Assembly (NCBI RefSeq): GCF_048544455.1
Contig: NC_133537.1
Coordinates: forward strand, 306,999,738-307,063,737
Source of the DNA: Silene latifolia
Taxonomy: Eukaryota > Streptophyta > Magnoliopsida > Caryophyllales > Caryophyllaceae
Length of the DNA: 64,000 nucleotides
Direction: 5' to 3'
The stretch's first letter is position 1. Each line of letters starts with the position of its first letter. Made by a program: the position numbers and the translations under genes. Shown here in pieces: positions 35,080-46,956 of this stretch. Below the pieces are notes generated by a model. It did no database searches. It was not told the origin of the DNA and saw only the letters and a program-made list of their open reading frames with translations.

Positions 35080-35599
35080 TATTCCAATTATTATTAACTT
35101 TAGATTGTTTTGTTAGGGTTTTGTATTTCAATTTCAGTATTTCCACTTTTGCATTGTCATTTTATTTTAGTTGTAATCTTTTTACTTTAATGAAATAATT
35201 TTGTTACTAATTTCATGTTTTTATTTCAATTATTGTATTTTATTTGTTGAAATTATAAATAAGAAAAACCGAATTGAGAATAGAAAAACATACGCAAAAA
35301 GTAAAATAATAGTATCCAAAAATTTCGGCCTCTAATTGGTTCCTTAATTGAGTTGGTTTTGATTAGTAAGTTTTAATGATTTTTAAACGTAATTAGAAGA
35401 TAATAAACCCTAAATTCATTAGCCGAACATTTAGGATATAATGAAATATAATTGGTGAATATATGTGCTAATACCCCTTGCTTAATTGGTTTCTAGTCTC
35501 TTTGCAAAAACTAACTAGCTGTTACTGACAACTTGTGTTCGAATCCTAACTTGATAAAATTTAACCTAACTTTGATTTTTTGAAGTTAACACAATTGGC

Positions 35600-36540
35600 G
35601 CAAAATTTAATAAAAGTTATGACGTTTAAGAGTTAGGGTTTCTATGTTTATGGTTTCTAAGTTTAGGGGTTAGGGTTTATAAATTTAGGGGTTATGGTTT
35701 CTAAATTTAGGAGTTAGGGTTTCTTGGACCGATTATGGGTTAAAAAGGACATTTCATGTAAATAGTACTAAGCTAAGTTATATAGATCATATGTTATAAG
35801 TAAATTGATATTTTATGAAATTAAGTACTAAGTTATGACGATTATAGGTTAAAAAGGACATTTCATGTAAATAGTACTAAGCTAAGTTATATATATCATA
35901 TGTTATAAGTAAATTGATATTTTATGAAATTACGTACTAAGTTATGACGATCATAACTTAGGGGTTAGGGTTTCTAGGGTTTCTAAATTTAGGGGTTAGG
36001 GTTTCTTAATTTAGGAGTTAGGGTTTCTTGGACCAGTCACGGACGATTATAGGTTAAAATGACATTTCATGTAAATAGTACTAAGCTAAGTTATATAGAT
36101 CATATGTTATAAGTAAATCGATATTTTATGAAATTATGTACTAAGTTATGATGATTATAGGTTAAAAATGACATTTCATGTAAATAGTACTAAGCTAAGT
36201 TATATTTTATGAAATTACGTACTAAGTTATGCCGATCATAACTTAGGGGTTAGGGTTTCTAAATTTAGGGGTTAGGGTTTCTAAGTTTAGGGTTTTCAAA
36301 TTTAGAGGTTGGGGTTTGTAAATTTAGGGGGTAGGGTTTCTTGGACCGATCACGGCCGATTATAGGTTAAAAGTGACATTTCATGTAAATAGTATTAAGC
36401 TAATTTATACCGATCATATGTTATAAGTAAGATAATATGTTACAACTGACATTTCATGTAAATAGTGATAACTTATACCGATCATCGATTAAAACCGTTA
36501 TTTTATGAAAATATTTAGTAATTTATTTTAAACACAAATA
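35600..36540. repeat. Alternating arrays: 22-bp TTAGGGTTT-containing units and ~108-bp units
   Basis: Blocks of a 22-bp unit (TTTAGGGGTTAGGGTTTCT) alternate with a longer unit anchored by ACATTTCATGTAAATAGTA at about 35749, 35858, 36063, 36170, 36374 and 36448. Spacing is about 109, 205, 107, 204 and 74 bp, showing a pair-block-pair-block pattern. The TTAGGGTTT words resemble plant telomere repeats but lie in a 22-bp, not 7-bp, period. Confidence 0.8.
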
Positions 36541-36799
36541 AATTATAATTTGACATTTATCTTTGAAAAAAAATGTAAACAAAATTTTTTTAATATAAAA
36601 ATATCCGTCAAATTCCCACTTCATTTTATTTTTTAATAAAAAAAAATTTGGAAACCCAATAAATAACCAAAACCGCCCCATTGTCTTTAAAACCATCCAA
36701 TTCCCACTTCATTTTCTTATTTTATCATCTTCTACCTCCTTTCCAAGTTCCCTCCCTCTGCAAAAAATAAATTTAAAAAAAAACTCTCCTATTAAACCC

Positions 36800-37380
36800 T
36801 AATTCAACTATGGGAATCGGAGTGCAAGGAAATAGTCGAGGAGAAGACGAAGAAGCCGATGGTAAATATTGTCTTTGATGATGGTACTAGTTTATGGTTT
36901 GTATTATTATCCGTCTTGTGTTGTATTAGTTGTTGTGTAATCAGGCTTGTGATTTTCCGTTTATGGTACTAGTTGATTATGGTACTAGTTTATGGTACAA
37001 GTTTATGGTTTGTATAATTATCCGTTTAGGGTTGATGAAGTTGGTTGGTTTGTGTAATTTTTCGTCTCGTTTTCAATTGCATTTCAATGTAAATCGTTTC
37101 TTTTTTTAATTTCGTATGGTAGTAGCCAGATTTTGTGTATGGTAGTAGGCAGATTTCAGTTTTGCATGTCGAAGAAATTGCCCAGCCTCCCGTTTTGCAT
37201 TTGGTTCAATTTCGTGCAAATTTCCAGTTGTGCATGTGGTAGAAATTTTGATCAATTTTCATTGTACAGTAGTTTGGAGAAAATATGATTTTGGAGAAGA
37301 CAAGTGTTAATCATGGTTAACTATAATCATTAGGTCTCACATGTTTGTGAGATTTTGTTAAATTTCATTCAACAGGATCA
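36800..37380 (+). other. Possible first exon (MGIGVQGNSRGEDEEADG) and AT-rich spacer
   Basis: ATG 36810 opens a short acidic frame ending at a GT donor (GATG|GTAAAT, about 36861). It is preceded by a CT-rich leader and could be an orphan transposon exon. The rest of the stretch (TGGTACTAG repeats, then unique sequence) shows no gene. Confidence 0.25.
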
Positions 37381-37426
37381 TTATTTTTTCAGTAAAATTT
37401 CGTTCAATAGCGCTTCATACGACGAA

Positions 37427-37738
37427 TCCCCTTATATTAAAAGAATAAGAGATTTTCCAAATTTTTCCGCCTAAATGGATTTGGCTATAATTGGGCTTTC
37501 ATTATATCATATTTGTAATTGAGTTTTTATTATATCATATCTGTAATTGGGCTTTTATTATACTATATCAACAACTGGATTATACTGAACTTTCACTTTT
37601 CCACCGATTAATAAAAAACATATAAAAAAAAAAGTTTACAATTAAATTTGAAGTTGAGTTAAATATCAGTTTTATAATTGTTATTTTCTTTAATATTCCT
37701 ATCTAAAAAACCGCGCATTCGCGCGGGATCTATACTAG
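37427..37738 (+). mobile_element. 312-bp non-autonomous Helitron
   Basis: Starts TCCCCTTATATTAAAAG and ends in a GC hairpin (CCGCGCATTCGCGCGG) followed by GATCTATACTAG. These are the 5' TC, subterminal hairpin and CTRR 3' end of plant Helitrons. It sits between A (37426) and T (37739), the expected A^T target. Joining the flanks gives TTCATACGACGAA|TTTATATAG. An uninterrupted paralogue, TTCATACGACGAATTTATATTG, lies about 50 bp downstream at 37783-37805, an empty-site control within the window. No coding capacity. Confidence 0.9.
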
Positions 37739-38123
37739 TTTATATAGTATGGCACGAATACACGAACTAGAAAAATAAAGTTTCATACGACGAATTTATA
37801 TTGTATGCCACGGAATTAATAATACAACAAACTTTTAAAAATGACGAATAAGTGAACTAGGTGTATCAAAATCGGTCATGAAACGAATTTGTATACCAAA
37901 GCAGCAATATATGTAACATTTTAATCGGTCATGAAATGAAATCGACAACCAAGACTTAATATTTGTTGATAAAAAAGACGAAATCGTCAACCATGACTTA
38001 ATAATTGTTGATAAAACAGACGGTCTTAAAAATTGCTAAACATACGACACAAATAAAACAGAAGGTCATATTAGATAATAATCAAACGACACTTAAATCT
38101 ATAAAATAAAATTCACTTTAAAT

Positions 38124-41100
38124 CTACTGAGTGCTACGAACTGTGTTCGTATTGACCCTTCTTCGCCGCGGCGTTGGTTGCGAAGGACCTGCATCGTCGA
38201 CGTTTAAAGCCCTTCTTACTGTTCGTTTTCTAGGCCTTGAACCTCTACCTGCACCTTTTTTATCAACCGGATCTATTAAGGCGCCTTCTGTAGCAGGAGG
38301 TGCATTCCTAAGCATGTGGCGTTGGTTGTTCTCCTTCGTCTGTAATCTCTTACGACCCACACCCTTGTTACATCGGAGCCTCCTCCTATAGGGTTCAAAG
38401 TCTCAATGCCGACATGTGCCTCTAACGCCTTCACCACCTTCGCTGACTCGGCCTCATATAAGGCGTATGTCTCATCATCATGTAATGTCAGCCTATATAT
38501 GTAGTCATTCTTCATTGTGACCGCAAGAGATCGCTTAAGTAGTTCAGACTCACCAGGATTGTAGTACCCAACAGGAACGTGCTCGTAGCCCTGAACCAAA
38601 TCCTTTCGCCAGCGACTCAAAATGTACTTATCGGGAATATACTGATATTTCTTAACCTGTAGTACACGAATAATATGCCTGCACAATATTCCTTTAAATT
38701 CAAAAAGCTTACAAGTACAGGTAAACTCACCGAAGTCCAATTGAGACGTAACAACAAACTTTTTTTCTCGTCGATTCCAAAACGGTGTTGTCACCTCATC
38801 CTTTACAGTAAACTTTGAGAAATTCCCAATGTTCATATCACACTCGGCATTGGTGTATATAAGACCTTATACCTCATCCTTCACCAACCCGAACATGTCA
38901 TTTGTGTAAGCCCTTTGGAAGACTTCCTCAGCGATGATGGTTTTATTATACGGACTTGGTTTTTCGAGACAAGCATAGTTCAATTTTAATTCATCCTCGA
39001 CCTTGGACCTTAGTGCATTTTGATAACTATCAAAAAATTTGAACAAAGTAGTTTCGACGTTGATAAATATCTTGAAAAATCTATTCGTCTGTTCACTTCT
39101 TTGCGTAGATGACATACCTGCACAAAAAATGTCCCTCCAATACAATGGCACCCACGAATGCCGTTTTTGAAAAGCCTATATGATCCAATTATTCTTTTTA
39201 ACATCATATTTAGTGACAAAATGATGCCACGCCTCCTCAAAGTCATCGCTATCAGCACTGTCATCAACAATTTTCCTAAGATCAACATTAATTTCATGAT
39301 ACCTGACATGTTTTCCTAAATTCTTTACTGCGTTCATCATCATGTGCCAAAGACACAAACGGTGACGAGTACTAGTAAATACATTCTTCACAGCTTTCTT
39401 CATCCCCTTGCATTGATCCGTGAGTATAACTGATGGAGCTCTACCAATACAATCTATCCATCTCCTAAACACCCAAGTAAAGCTCTCCGCATCTTCATGT
39501 GTAACCAAAGCGGCAGCAAGTACAACAGTGCTACCGTAATGATTTACGCCAACAAATAAAGTAAACGGCATTCTGTACCTGTAATTAAAACAAAAGTAAT
39601 TCAATTAAACATAAATTAATTAAAAGACAAAATATATATGAAGCATTGTAATCAATAGACACCTTTTACGCATGACAAAATAAGAAGCATATGTGGTTTT
39701 CTTTTACAACCACTAAACTAGCTCTAATTTCTCTAATTTTACCGATATACTTACACGAATGTTGTTAGTCTGTAGCATATATATTTGTTCAATTTTATTA
39801 TTTAATCATCATTCAATCATTCATTTTAAAACAAATTCTTGTATAAGAGGCGACCTTAATTAACATCTAAAACTACTCAAATACAGAGTAGCTCGTAGTT
39901 TATTGTTTGTGAGTAGTTTTTACAACTAACCCCTTATTTGTTATATTTTTATTCCGACTGCGGCCCGTATGTGTTACATTCGTAGCATACCAGTTACGAG
40001 ATACTGATCATGTCTCGTCCGAATTACCAGATTCATTAACCAATATGACTAACTAAGCTAGCTAACATTGGCATGTGACCAATCACACTTGCATTAACAA
40101 TTCACTCAAATTCCTACAAAACTATCCCAAATTTAGGCCACTAAACTTAACAATCGCCAAAATAAACTAGCAATTTACATGCACAACACATTCACTATAT
40201 CAATCAGACATCATAAAAACATCTAAAATTACAGTCCCGTGTACACAGTGGTGGAACTAGGGCGTCTAATAGGAGACTTATTTGTCTACAACTGAGATAA
40301 AACGAGTAAAATAATTGACACAAATTGCTTTACCTGTTAACACAAAATGTAGCGTCGTAAGAAAGCACATCACCGAATACCTTGGCCATTCCTCTACAAC
40401 GTCCATTGGCCCAAAACACGTTAAGTAGCTTGCCTTTGGCATCCTTCTCGATTGCATAGTAAAATTCGGGATCGACTTCTTTAAGCTTAATAAATCGTTC
40501 TTCCAAAGCAGCTGCATCACCATTAATTCTACTACGTCTTCGTTCAAGATTAAGCAAGTTCCTTATATCACACTGATTAATGCGTAAATTTTCATGCCCA
40601 CCAGCTTCTCTAACTAAAGTATGGAAGTTTTTAGCAATAGAAATACCGGCGGTGTCATTCAACAAGGCTCGTCTTCTAAAATATAAGTCAAACATCCTGT
40701 AACTAACCATGTGACGAGTATTTTCAGGTTTTAATTCGTGATTGTGCTCCAACGAACAAGCACCGATGACGATAACATCATTTTGCAACGATGCTTCTAC
40801 AACGAATTTGCATTTCTCAAAGTTTGCAATGTTTATAAACCCATTTTTTTTGGCTCGGCTTTGCCCCCCTTACACAACATAACCTGATCCGCTTCATCAT
40901 GTAGAAACGAGTCTGGTTTTTCCCCGTACCATTGCGCTTTACACCTCTTTCCTAGTACTTCTTCATTAGTTCACTAGTTCTAATAAAAATTTAAAAGGCG
41001 TTTTTATACGCATATAGGTAACAATACGCAGCAAACTCATCTCCATTCACAAACGCCATTCCTCTGGTAGGAGGATTAACTTCAATAGAATCAGCATTGC

Positions 41101-41305
41101 CTCCAATGTTTAACATATCACCTACCCTTTGCACCCATCCTCCTTCGACAATTGGAGGAGAATCGTCCAAATCATCGTCGTTATCGTTGACATCATCATC
41201 ATTCACAATATTGAAAATATCAACGTCTTCACTACTTGAGTCATTGTCTTCACTACTTGAGTTAGGGTTTTCTTCTTCCCATGGTATATTCAAATCAATA
41301 TCCAT
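38124..41305 (-). pseudogene. FAR1/FRS-type MULE transposase pseudogene, element D
   Basis: The acidic N terminus (MDIDLNIPWEEE) runs into the FAR1-type domain (GDEFAAYCYLYAYKNAF, then HDEADQV, FEKCKFVVEAS, CSLEHNHEL). The MULE core follows (DPEFYYAIEKDAKGKLLNVFW, FGDVLSYDATFCVNR). An intron at about 39580-40335 separates YRMPFTLFVGVNHYG...FRRWIDC, ILTDQCKGM, TRHRLCLWHMM and STQRSEQTNRFFK. The SWIM finger is CTCKLFEFKGILCRHIIRV (about 38740-38680), followed by a basic C-terminal tail. Damage: frameshifts in the 40860-40990 stretch and near 38355, and in-frame stops TAG near 39178 and TAA near 38868. It is clearly a different subfamily from the copies in A and B. Confidence 0.85.
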
Positions 41306-42560
41306 TTTACAGTAAGTTTTTTGTTTGTTTTTTTTTACGGTGGAATGAATTTGATTAACAATAGGTTTGTTTTTAAATTATTTTTTAGCTTTCACGATTA
41401 ATAATGCTACTTAAAAATTAAAGAAGATCTTCCCGCATAAATCTCTCAACAATAAGATTGCATATTTAAAAAAATATTCCTCAAATCAATCTACAATATT
41501 TTTCTTTTCTATTAAGGAAAATTTAAAAATTGAATCCAAAATTTTAAATTAAGCAATTTATAATTGAGGTAGTTTTTAAAGAAGACAGTTTTTAAATCAT
41601 GGAAATGAATAATTGAAATAAGGCAGTTTTTAAATCATGGAAACAAATAATTTAAATAAGGCAATAACCGAATTTACAAATTGTGTAAATTATTTTAAGC
41701 TTCAATTTACAATATAATGAATTGTGTTCATTGTTTTGACGTGCTGATACCCCTATCTTAGATGGTTACTAATCTCTTTGCAAACATTAATGCTCTATTA
41801 ACGACAACCTGTGTTCAATTCACCATAGCAACATTTTATTCTCTTTTTTTTTCGATTAGTCAATTAGGGTTACCAAATAATTTAGGGTTACCCCAAACAA
41901 TTGTCTTTATATTTTTGATTTCGTAAACATTTTTTAAATTAATCATTTATTTACATTTTTATTTAGATTCTCATAAACGCAAACAATTGAATTGGGGAAT
42001 CGATTAATCAATTTGGGTTAATTGAATTTTGACGATTTAAATTAGGGTTCATCAATTGATTGATCGATTTTTGACTAATTGAATTTGATTAGCATTGATT
42101 AATGAAATGAAATTAGGGTTTGATTTTCGCAAATTTAATCGAATTGATTGATCGATTTGATGATTTAAATTAGGGTTCATCAATTTGAATAATAAAAATA
42201 AATTAGGGTCTCATTAATCGAATTGGGATTAATCAATTGGGATGAATCTAAATCGATTTTCATTATTATGTGTTAATTGATTGGGATGACTAAAAACAAT
42301 AAAATAAAAAATTCGTTTTGGATTTTTTTGGATTTAATTCATTTTGGATTTTTTTTAATATAAATTTGATAATCAAAATTATAAAATCTAAATAACAAAT
42401 AAATAAAAACAATAAAATAAAAAATAGTTAATTAAATGAAATTGAAAAAAGTCAAAAACAATTAAAAAAACTTCCAATTAAACTGTTAACTAATCTAGTT
42501 ATCTTGTTAACCCAATATGATAATTTACTAATCTAACCTTACTCTAACCTATAGTAGTTA

Positions 42561-43090
42561 ACCCTAGTTTGCCACATGGCGCAATACCATTGGTCGTGTA
42601 TGAAAAATTTCATACACCTCGTGTATGTGTATCACCTTCCTATCCTAACTAGTGTTCGTGTTGTCACACAAACCTTAGCCCCATAAACAATCATGATTAC
42701 ATTATTACGTACTCTCCCAGTATCTCTTAAAATACTATCAACGTCCAAAGCCGACTGCTGCTCACCACTACACACACATACAGCTATACACGCTACACCA
42801 CCACGCACGCTCACACGTCACATACTACACCCACGGTCAAACAAGGGACACTATATACGGCGTTGCCGTGACGGCCACTAGCTAGTGTGAAACTACCACT
42901 ATTACGTGACCTGTCATCAAACCAACCCATTGCTACAATTTCGTACCATGAATCGACTCACACATGATGCATGGTTTTAATGAAGCCTCGTCGAAACCGT
43001 AGAAAAACAAAGTACAATACCGCTACTGTCCAGCCACCATACCAGCCTCTAGAGGACATTAAAAATAACCCCATATCAAGAGTCAAAGAC
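42561..43090. other. Unannotated spacer
   Basis: Compositionally more balanced than its neighbours. No convincing exon, repeat array or terminal motif was seen. It may be the oldest sequence in the right half, between element D and the LTR-like flank at 43091. Confidence 0.4.
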
Positions 43091-43723
43091 GAGAACACCT
43101 AAGAGGGGGAGGGGGTGAATTAGGTGTCCAATTAAAATTTTTAAGCTTGAATTAAGCTTCTTTGAAATCTAGGACAATAGACTAAGCTGATATGGACAAT
43201 ACTTTAAATGTTAAAGGTGTTTATACTTAGAACTATTTGAGTTAGAAGTATATACACACAAATTCAAACTCAAGATATGTCACAAGAATTGATCATTGTA
43301 CGTGACCGAGAAAATATGAATGAAAGAGTATTTTTCTTCAACTTAGCAATGAAGATATAAAGTGAATACTTTTTAAGTTGAATACTCTTAGCAATGAAAA
43401 TCTTAAGTGAATCCCTTTTTAAGTTGAAAACTTGAGATACTTAATCGTTTTAAGTTCACAAGATTGAATCAATCAATAGTGTCCGAGACACAAGATTGAA
43501 CACCGTGACACGACATGATTGCGAGATAAACAAGATATAAATAAGGAGAACAAACGTAAAAGTAAATGAACAAACAAGACGATGTTTTAAAAAATTGGTT
43601 TAGCCTCTACTCCGAGGCCTACGTCCAACCGTTATTTTATTGCTTGTTTAGAAATTTACTCAAACTTACTAAACCCCTTACAATGAAAATAACTAGCTAA
43701 CCTACTCCGGTTGCACTTGCTTG
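43091..43723. mobile_element. LTR-retrotransposon fragment (Sirevirus-like guess), left part
   Basis: Begins GAGAACACCTAAGAGGGGGA...GAATTAGGTGTCC, a word I associate with Ty1/copia Sirevirus LTRs, and continues to ...CTACTCCGGTTGCACTTGCTTG, where CACTA-like sequence starts. The piece at 62575-64000 has similar CTACTCCGCTTCAAGAC words, so the two look like one LTR split by the CACTA element. The family name is a guess from memory. Confidence 0.4.
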
Positions 43724-43784
43724 CACTGCGCCAAATAAAACATCCAATAAAGGTCAAATAATGCAAATTACCGTTTTGAAATAG

Positions 43785-44285
43785 AAACACGAGACCGTTA
43801 TTGCAACGACGGTTGTTAAATATATACAACGGTTGTACAAATAACAAGCGACCGTTATATAACATCAAGAACCGTTGTTAAACCTTAAGAACGGTATCAA
43901 ATCCGTTGTCGTAGTTTACTACTGACAACGTCTTATCGTTCCAAAACCGTTGTTAAATATTATATATGATAACGGTTCATTTCGTTATCTTATTTAATTG
44001 AATGTCAAAATTTAACAACGGCTTTATTGCGTGCAAAACCGTTGTAATATTCATCTGTTGACAACGGTATGTAACCGTTATCTATTTATATTGATGAAAT
44101 TTTGTCAACGGTTCTGCTTAAATAAATCATTGTAAAATTTTTGAACTCGACAACGGTTATCGTTCGTTATCTTATATTTTTGACGGTTTGAATGAGAGGG
44201 AAATATGTCAACGGTTATTTATCTAAATAAAACCGTTGTCAAATAATTGTTTGCAACGGGTTGTTTTTAACCGTTATCGTTTTTA
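43785..44285. repeat. AACGGTT/AACCGTT palindromic subterminal array, left end of the CACTA-like element
   Basis: More than a dozen AACGGTT or AACCGTT words occur on both strands in 500 bp, often paired as GACAACGG...AAACCGTTGTC. Such arrays are the binding sites of the TNP1-type protein in En/Spm; that function is inferred from the family. Confidence 0.8.
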
Positions 44286-45224
44286 ATTTTTTTTTTTTTA
44301 AAAAAATGATTTTAGCCTGTTCTAGCATTTCTTTGAAATGCTATTTTTCAAGAAGCGTTTTAGATTCTTTGAAATGCTATTTTTTCATTCTTCTTTGAAA
44401 AATAGCATTCCAAAGAATTTGTGGCAAAGGCAAAAATTCAATCTGTATCAAAATATTACACCCCGCAATCAATTAAACCCAGTTTAAAAACAGTACAAAC
44501 AGGATGATCAACAGCCAAAACACAACTGCTATTGAGAAAACAAAAGAAACCAATACACAATGGATCTATATATACACACTCGTACATAAAGCATGAGAAA
44601 ACTATTGAGACCTCGCTAATGAAACAACATAACTGGCCCACATATTTCTAATCTGGTTGATGTCCTCTGGCGAATATTCCGGGGCTTTGTTGAGTATTTG
44701 TGGAAACTACAATTCAAAATATACATAATCAAAATAGATGTAATACATGGTGGAAGTATACAGAATTGAACTCAATTTACGTCTGAAATAGTTTTTAAAT
44801 CACACTAACCCGTATCGGAAGGGTAGATAGTTTTCTGTGGATAACCTCCCACATGGACTGGCAAACGTAAAAACCGCATTGTTTGTCCTCTGGTGCTTTT
44901 GGAGACTATTATATAAATCACACACAAATCAGCTGAATTAGATAATCTACCTCTCGCATAAACATTAATTAAATGATAGGAGTAATTATTAAGAATACAC
45001 TTACTAATGGCGTGATAAAATTGGGAACAACGTCACTTTCATATTTCCTAAGTGGACATAATCTTTTTTTTTTGCTTCAAAAACACTAAATCATAAATAT
45101 ACACACATGCCATTATTATTTGCATATATATATGTCTCAAGTCATACAATAACAAATGACATTATTGAAGGTTGTAAACTTACTTAGTTATCATCCTTAC
45201 ACAACTGTTAGAGGGTTTGCCTTC

Positions 45225-46857
45225 TCATGTGACCATTATTTGAGCACATTTAGTCCCCTAATTGAGCCTATTTTGCATACTATTATAACAATCTACGACC
45301 ATTTTATCCGCCAAATGCTTTCTATTTTGCTTTCCTAGCGCATTTCGTATGTTTTGTAGGAAAGAAGATAATAAGGCGGAAATTCCCGTCTTTCGCGCAT
45401 ATTCGGAAGCTATTTGACGATGTTTGATGGACTAGTATGAAGAGGAAGCGAGAACTAAAGACCAATTCTACAAGAATAAAAAGAAAGTGAAGAAAAAGGA
45501 TTCTGTCACAGAAGACGAGCGGCTTACACACAAGACGCCCGTCCTGAAGTGACAACCCGTGCGTCCAAGTCACAAAGACGCCCGGATTCCTCCAAAGAAT
45601 CCGAGCGGATTCCCACGAAGACGCCCGTGTCCAAGCTCATGAATCCGAGCGTCTTCCTCCCTGGACGGACGGACCGCGACATCTTCCACCGAGATGCTCA
45701 TCCTTCCAAAAAGACTAGCGTTTCCCTGCTTAAAACTAAAAAGTGTAATTACTAATTTAGCCTTAGTTAACCTAATGAATCCCTACTATAAATACCCCAT
45801 TTGTAGTAATCACAAGGAGATCTCTCTTAGCTAGAAAAAAATCCTTCCTTAGATTAGATCAGGAGTAGATTAGAATAGATTACTTTTTAATCTGTCCACA
45901 AATTACACATTAATCTTTCCTTAATTATTCAAGTTTATTATTCAAGTTTGTTACTTTTGGGTAATTGAAGATTATTCGGTTATTATTGGAGAATTGACAA
46001 CTCTTCATCAATCAATCAAGTTTCTTCTATTATTCTTTGCTTTAATATTTGGATCATCTCAAGTTTGGTATAATTCCTTTACTCTTTAATCTTTATTGTT
46101 CATTTCTTCACTCTATTATCATGTTTATACTTGTTGTGATGATTGACACCATTAATGACATGTTTCCTATGACAATGAGTGAGTAGTCTCTTAGCTACGA
46201 TTAGTGGGTAATTAGGGGAAACCAACATGGGATTGATTCATGCTTAATCTAATATGTTCACATGATTAAATTGCTTGCTTGTTGTGATGTCAACTTTATT
46301 CACATGTTATGTTTGATGAAATGCTAAGCCTATGAATCCTTGCATTTACAACCATCTCTCATCTACTCAACTTGACTTGTAAGATATAAACCAACTCGAG
46401 TCTTGTTAGACCATGCATAGAAGTTTAATAGGAGGAAATTAAGTCGACTTGTAGGTGTTGTACAATCTAATCGATTCGGCTCCGGGACCCAACTCTTCCT
46501 ATGAACCGTAAGACATAAACCAACTCGGTTCCTTTACAACACTAATTGCTTGCAACTTTGTAAACATGTTTGTATGATCAAAACCATGAATCCTCTATGA
46601 CCCTATGACATCCTAGTGCCTTTAATCATTTGTTTACATCCTCCCTTTCATTGTTTGCTTTACTTTACTATTTGCATTAGTCTAGACACAACTACAAACC
46701 CAAACAAATTGTGACACTAGCATAAATTGAGATAGATAGACTTAGTACCCAAAGCACACCGTCCCATGGATCGACCTCGACTTACCGCTAACTAGTTTTT
46801 TGTTGAGTATTATAAATGTGTTTGATTGGATGTGTGACGACCAACTCTTGTCTATCA
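45225..46857 (+). repeat. Athila 5' LTR
   Basis: Starts (TCA)TGTGACCATTATTTGAG and ends CTTGTCTATCA. It pairs with the 3' LTR at 52708-54344. The U3 part (45500-45720) has clustered GACGCCCGTC and AATCCGAGCGGATT motifs followed by a TATA box. Confidence 0.93.
45787..45794 (+). promoter_or_regulatory. TATA box of the Athila 5' LTR promoter
   Basis: TATAAATA in 'cctactataaatacccc', 70-290 bp downstream of a cluster of GACGCCCGTC/AATCCGAGCGG motifs. The 3' LTR has the same element at 53270-53277. Confidence 0.6.
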
Positions 46858-46860
46858 AAA

Positions 46861-46878
46861 TGGCGCCGTTGCCGGGGA
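46861..46878 (+). promoter_or_regulatory. Athila primer-binding site
   Basis: TGGCGCCGTTGCCGGGGA begins three bases after the 5' LTR. This is the conserved primer-binding site of Athila elements. Confidence 0.85.
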
Positions 46879-46956
46879 CGGTGCTATGTGATTAAGTTCT
46901 TACTTGTTTGTCTATTTTGATTTTTCTTTCACCTTGAGGAACTTGTTCCTCAAGGA

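Larger units (their letters stand above)
33322..42560. mobile_element. Element D: FAR1-type MULE with long diverged inverted repeats
   Basis: AT-rich flanks of about 0.8 kb (33330-34160 and 41740-42560) are inverted relative to each other. Left 'aaccctaattYaat' words match right 'aattagggttcatcaattgat' words, and a clear block (AAAGAGATTAGTTACCAAC...GGGGTATCAGCAC, about 34047-34125) is inverted at 41738-41826. A third inverted copy lies at about 35465-35555, so a smaller 1.5-kb element may be embedded. Content: an uncharacterised ORF (+), a repeat array, a Helitron and a transposase pseudogene (-). Exact ends and the target duplication are not resolved. Confidence 0.5.

Noticed and set aside
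35600..36540. Interstitial telomere
   Set aside because: TTAGGG words occur at a 22-bp spacing within a longer unit; there is no run of perfect TTTAGGG heptamers.
38131..38391. 86-codon frame on the plus strand
   Set aside because: It is antisense to the basic C-terminal tail of the FAR1-type transposase and has no independent support.
42561..43090. Host exon in the balanced-composition spacer
   Set aside because: Short Thr/Arg-rich frames on both strands show no splice-consistent structure and no family resemblance.
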